Positions 5,505 through 7,235 of a DNA stretch of 7,235 bases are shown piece by piece. Position numbers and translations under genes: made by a program. How positions within the stretch are numbered: the first letter of the stretch is position 1; each line of letters opens with the position of its first letter. Source of the DNA: Anaerolinea sp. (GTDB taxonomy: Bacteria; Chloroflexota; Anaerolineae; Anaerolineales; Anaerolineaceae); the NCBI GenBank assembly GCA_013824385.1, contig PNNU01000167.1:1-7235 (forward strand), written 5' to 3'. The notes beneath the pieces are model-generated. The model saw nothing but the letters and a program-made list of their open reading frames with translations, was not told where the DNA came from and did no database searches.

Positions 5505-6857
5505 TTAGAGTGCGGAAGTTTCGTCTTTCGAACTTAACGGTCCTGTTCTCTCGAAATACAGGTCCATTACCGTCTTGGCAGCTTTGTTTGAATCATGCCG
5601 CCAAGGATTATCAACATCCAGAAGATCAGCTTGATAAACCGGATGCTGGGTTTCTTCTTCATTAACTTTAACCCATGTTATGTCTGGTGGCAAGACCCCT
5701 TCAAAACGATGATTACAGATCACCAGGTCAACCAATCGACTGCCTGCATGTTTTTCGATCATTTTGACATGGTCTTCGCAAGAGTAGCCATCCGTCTCAC
5801 CTTTTTCACTGGCCACGTTGCAGATATAAAACTTGTAGGCTTTGCTGGCTTTAATCGCGTCCACAAGATCTGGCACCAATAAATTGGCAATGATGCTGGT
5901 ATACAGGCTGCCTGGTCCGATGATGATCAAATCAGCGTTGAGAATCGCCTGCACAGTTGGTGGAAATGAAGCCGGGTTGCCTGGCTCAAGCCAGACCCTT
6001 TTTACCTTGCCACCAATTTTGCCAATCTTGCTTTCGCCTTTGACAACTACTTCGACATTTTTATCTGGAAGCTGCACTTCAGCAACCAGCGTCACATTTT
6101 TCAAAGTGGAGGGCAGAACTTGCCCCTGCACTGCCAATACCTTTGCTGTTTCAGCAATCGCTTCTTCAAAACTTCCGGTGATTTCAGTTAGTGCAGATAT
6201 GAGTAAATTGCCAAGCGAGTGTCCATTAAGACCGGTACTGGCTGCAAAACGATATTGAAACAGTTGTGTGATTAATTCCTCATCGTTTGAAAGCGCCGCC
6301 AGACAATTTCGAATATCGCCTGGTGGAGGAATACCAAGGTTTTTGCGAATCTCACCTGAAGACCCGCCGTCATCCGCCACTGTAACCACCGCGGTGATGT
6401 TGTGCGAGTATTCCTTCAATCCACGCAGAATGGCCGATAATCCAGTTCCTCCGCCGATCACGACAATCCGCGGCCCTTTGTCTCGCCGCCGGAATTCTGC
6501 CACCGTATCAATGATATTCTTGCCCGGCCGCATAAACGGTCTAAGCAACGCCCTGTTTAATCCGATAATGCCAAAAACGGTCAGCGCGACACCAATCGCA
6601 CCGAAGATCAAAGCACGGATGATTCGATTAGAGATGAATTGGAGAGAAACAATTTTTATTACCGGCAGCCACCAGGTCTCTGGTGCAGTACGATAGAGAT
6701 CCAAAAGAAGAAAAGCAAATCCTACCCCCAATAGTGTTGTACCCGCCAGAATAACGACAACCCAACGTTTTATGCCGATTCCCGGCACCAGCCATCGCAG
6801 CTTAAGCACGATGGATTGAAAGAAACGTTGCAATTGACGCATTTGTTTTGGGCGCAT
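5505..6857 (-). CDS. GlmR/YvcK-family UDP-sugar-binding protein with membrane N-terminus
   Basis: This 450-residue protein has two parts. Residues 1-128 hold two predicted membrane helices (about 32-54, WVVVILAGTTLLGVGFAFLL, and 79-100, starting IIRALIFGAIGV), separated by a Trp-rich stretch. Residues 129-440 are a full CofD-like YvcK domain: VIGGGTGLSAILRGLK (133-148), TVADDGGSSGEIRK (159-172), PPPGDIRNCLAALS (177-190), NGHSLGNL (211-218) and GPGSLYTSI (314-322). In Bacillus the soluble homologue, about 317 residues, binds UDP-GlcNAc, stimulates GlmS and is needed for growth on gluconeogenic carbon. The location next to gap-pgk fits that link but does not prove it. The GGGTG loop probably faces the cytosol, since the stretches flanking the helices (RW, RALLRPFMRPGK) are basic. 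An in-frame stop lies upstream, and none of the possible starts (6857, or ATG at 6842) has a Shine-Dalgarno. Confidence 0.93.
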   Translation of the reverse strand: MRPKQMRQLQRFFQSIVLKLRWLVPGIGIKRWVVVILAGTTLLGVGFAFLLLDLYRTAPETWWLPVIKIVSLQFISNRIIRALIFGAIGVALTVFGIIGLNRALLRPFMRPGKNIIDTVAEFRRRDKGPRIVVIGGGTGLSAILRGLKEYSHNITAVVTVADDGGSSGEIRKNLGIPPPGDIRNCLAALSNDEELITQLFQYRFAASTGLNGHSLGNLLISALTEITGSFEEAIAETAKVLAVQGQVLPSTLKNVTLVAEVQLPDKNVEVVVKGESKIGKIGGKVKRVWLEPGNPASFPPTVQAILNADLIIIGPGSLYTSIIANLLVPDLVDAIKASKAYKFYICNVASEKGETDGYSCEDHVKMIEKHAGSRLVDLVICNHRFEGVLPPDITWVKVNEEETQHPVYQADLLDVDNPWRHDSNKAAKTVMDLYFERTGPLSSKDETSAL

Positions 6858-6866
6858 ACGCCATCT

Positions 6867-6895
6867 ATAATAGCAGTCTTTTTACCTTGCGTCAA
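6867..6895 (-). promoter_or_regulatory. Strong putative promoter of the glmR/yvcK gene
   Basis: On the minus strand TTGACG (6890-6895) and TATTAT (6867-6872) are exactly 17 bases apart, each five of six matches to consensus. TGC precedes the -10 in the extended position. The predicted start of transcription, near 6860, is only about three bases before the ATG at 6857. Confidence 0.82.
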
Positions 6896-6958
6896 CAAAA
6901 CGCGTATAACCTCCAAAGAATTCCATAATTTATACTTTCCTTCTAATAAAAATGCTCA

Positions 6959-6979
6959 CATGTGCCCTCATGGTATAAT
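6959..6979 (+). promoter_or_regulatory. Promoter of the aminotransferase gene with CATG-N6-CATG box
   Basis: A perfect TATAAT (6974-6979) is preceded by TGG (6971-6973), an ideal extended -10; no convincing -35 is seen. Directly upstream, CATGT (6959-6963), five bases, then CATGG (6969-6973) repeat the layout of the gap promoter. The predicted transcript begins near 6986 and has a leader of about 80 bases. The remainder of the 6858-7065 gap holds only the opposed glmR promoter and A/T-rich sequence. Confidence 0.65.
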
Positions 6980-7054
6980 CAAAGTACTTGAGCCCAAAGT
7001 AAACATCGTCAAGTTGCTGAAGTTAGTATTCGCATCCAACCATTCTATTTTTAC

Positions 7055-7059
7055 GGAGG
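7055..7059 (+). promoter_or_regulatory. Shine-Dalgarno that sets the aminotransferase GTG start
   Basis: GGAGG lies six bases before the GTG at 7066. The nearby GTG at 7061 runs into TGA within three codons, so 7066 is the supported start. Confidence 0.85.
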
Positions 7060-7065
7060 TGTGTT

Positions 7066-7235
7066 GTGAAACCGCTAAACTTACCAGGACCAATAGCAAA
7101 ACGTCTCATCGAGCGTGATCAGGTAGTCATTTCTCCATCTTACCCTCGTGCCTACCCCTTCGTCATGGATCATGGTCGTGGAGTTGAAGTTTGGGACGTT
7201 GATGGTAATAAGTTTCTTGATTTTGCTGCCGGCAT
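7066..7235 (+). CDS. Class-III (PLP-dependent) aminotransferase, N-terminal fragment
   Basis: Fifty-six codons are visible before the right edge; I translated them by hand. The sequence begins (M)KPLNLPGPIAKRLIERDQ, continues SPSYPRAYPFVMDHGRG, then VWDVDGNKFLDFAAG. The D-x-DGN-x-FLDF-x-AG pattern is typical of the N-terminus of class-III aminotransferases (acetylornithine, 4-aminobutyrate and related enzymes). The LPGP...ERD opening resembles the subgroup annotated as acetylornithine/GABA aminotransferase family, some archaeal members of which are amino-acid racemases. The PLP lysine and substrate-determining residues lie outside the window, so the substrate cannot be stated. The gene starts with GTG and is divergent from glmR. 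Confidence 0.88.
   Translation, partial: MKPLNLPGPIAKRLIERDQVVISPSYPRAYPFVMDHGRGVEVWDVDGNKFLDFAAG

Noticed and set aside
5595..6696. Plus-strand open frames opposite glmR (95, 138 and 142 codons)
   Set aside because: They are antisense to the conserved GlmR domain and resemble no family; they are by-products of the coding strand's codon use.
6816..7118. 100-codon plus-strand frame across the divergent promoter region
   Set aside because: It overlaps both promoters, the glmR start and the aminotransferase start, has no ribosome site, and is not protein-like.

Overview
The window is a compact run of housekeeping genes with moderate G+C. It most resembles an anaerobic Chloroflexota (Anaerolineae-type) chromosome. 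That placement is an inference from three things: the style of the proteins (a GlmR/YvcK protein with a long membrane N-terminus, a GAPDH with an extended loop, a bacterial cyclic-2,3-diphosphoglycerate-synthetase-like protein), strong GGAGG ribosome sites, and use of TTG and GTG starts. No phage, IS, CRISPR, tRNA or rRNA sequence was seen.

Six genes lie on the minus strand. In transcription order (right to left) they are: glmR/yvcK (6857-5505), gap (5443-4391), pgk (4275-3100), rpsT (2971-2708), argS (2565-802) and a partial cyclic-2,3-DPG-synthetase-like P-loop gene (758 to beyond the left edge). One gene reads the other way at the right edge: the N-terminus of a class-III (acetylornithine/4-aminobutyrate type) aminotransferase from 7066. 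The 208-base gap between 6857 and 7066 is a divergent promoter region.

Transcription units inferred from the sequence are: glmR from a strong promoter placed so close to its ATG that the mRNA should be leaderless or nearly so; gap-pgk from an extended -10 promoter directly abutting a perfect 16-bp palindrome, with a long hairpin between the two genes; rpsT from its own promoter, ending at a clear intrinsic terminator; and argS plus the DPG-synthetase-like gene from an extended -10 promoter just beyond that terminator. GAPDH and PGK form consecutive glycolytic/gluconeogenic steps. GlmR is known in Bacillus to link central carbon state to cell-wall precursor synthesis. The DPG-synthetase-like family acts on a derivative of PGK's product, so several genes share a carbon-metabolism theme, mixed with translation genes (rpsT, argS).

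The most noteworthy observation is that the gap promoter and the divergent aminotransferase promoter share the same arrangement, CATGT-N5-CATGG followed directly by TAWAAT. This suggests one regulator (or one promoter class) acting on both. No wholly new system is visible; the window is otherwise ordinary core genome.
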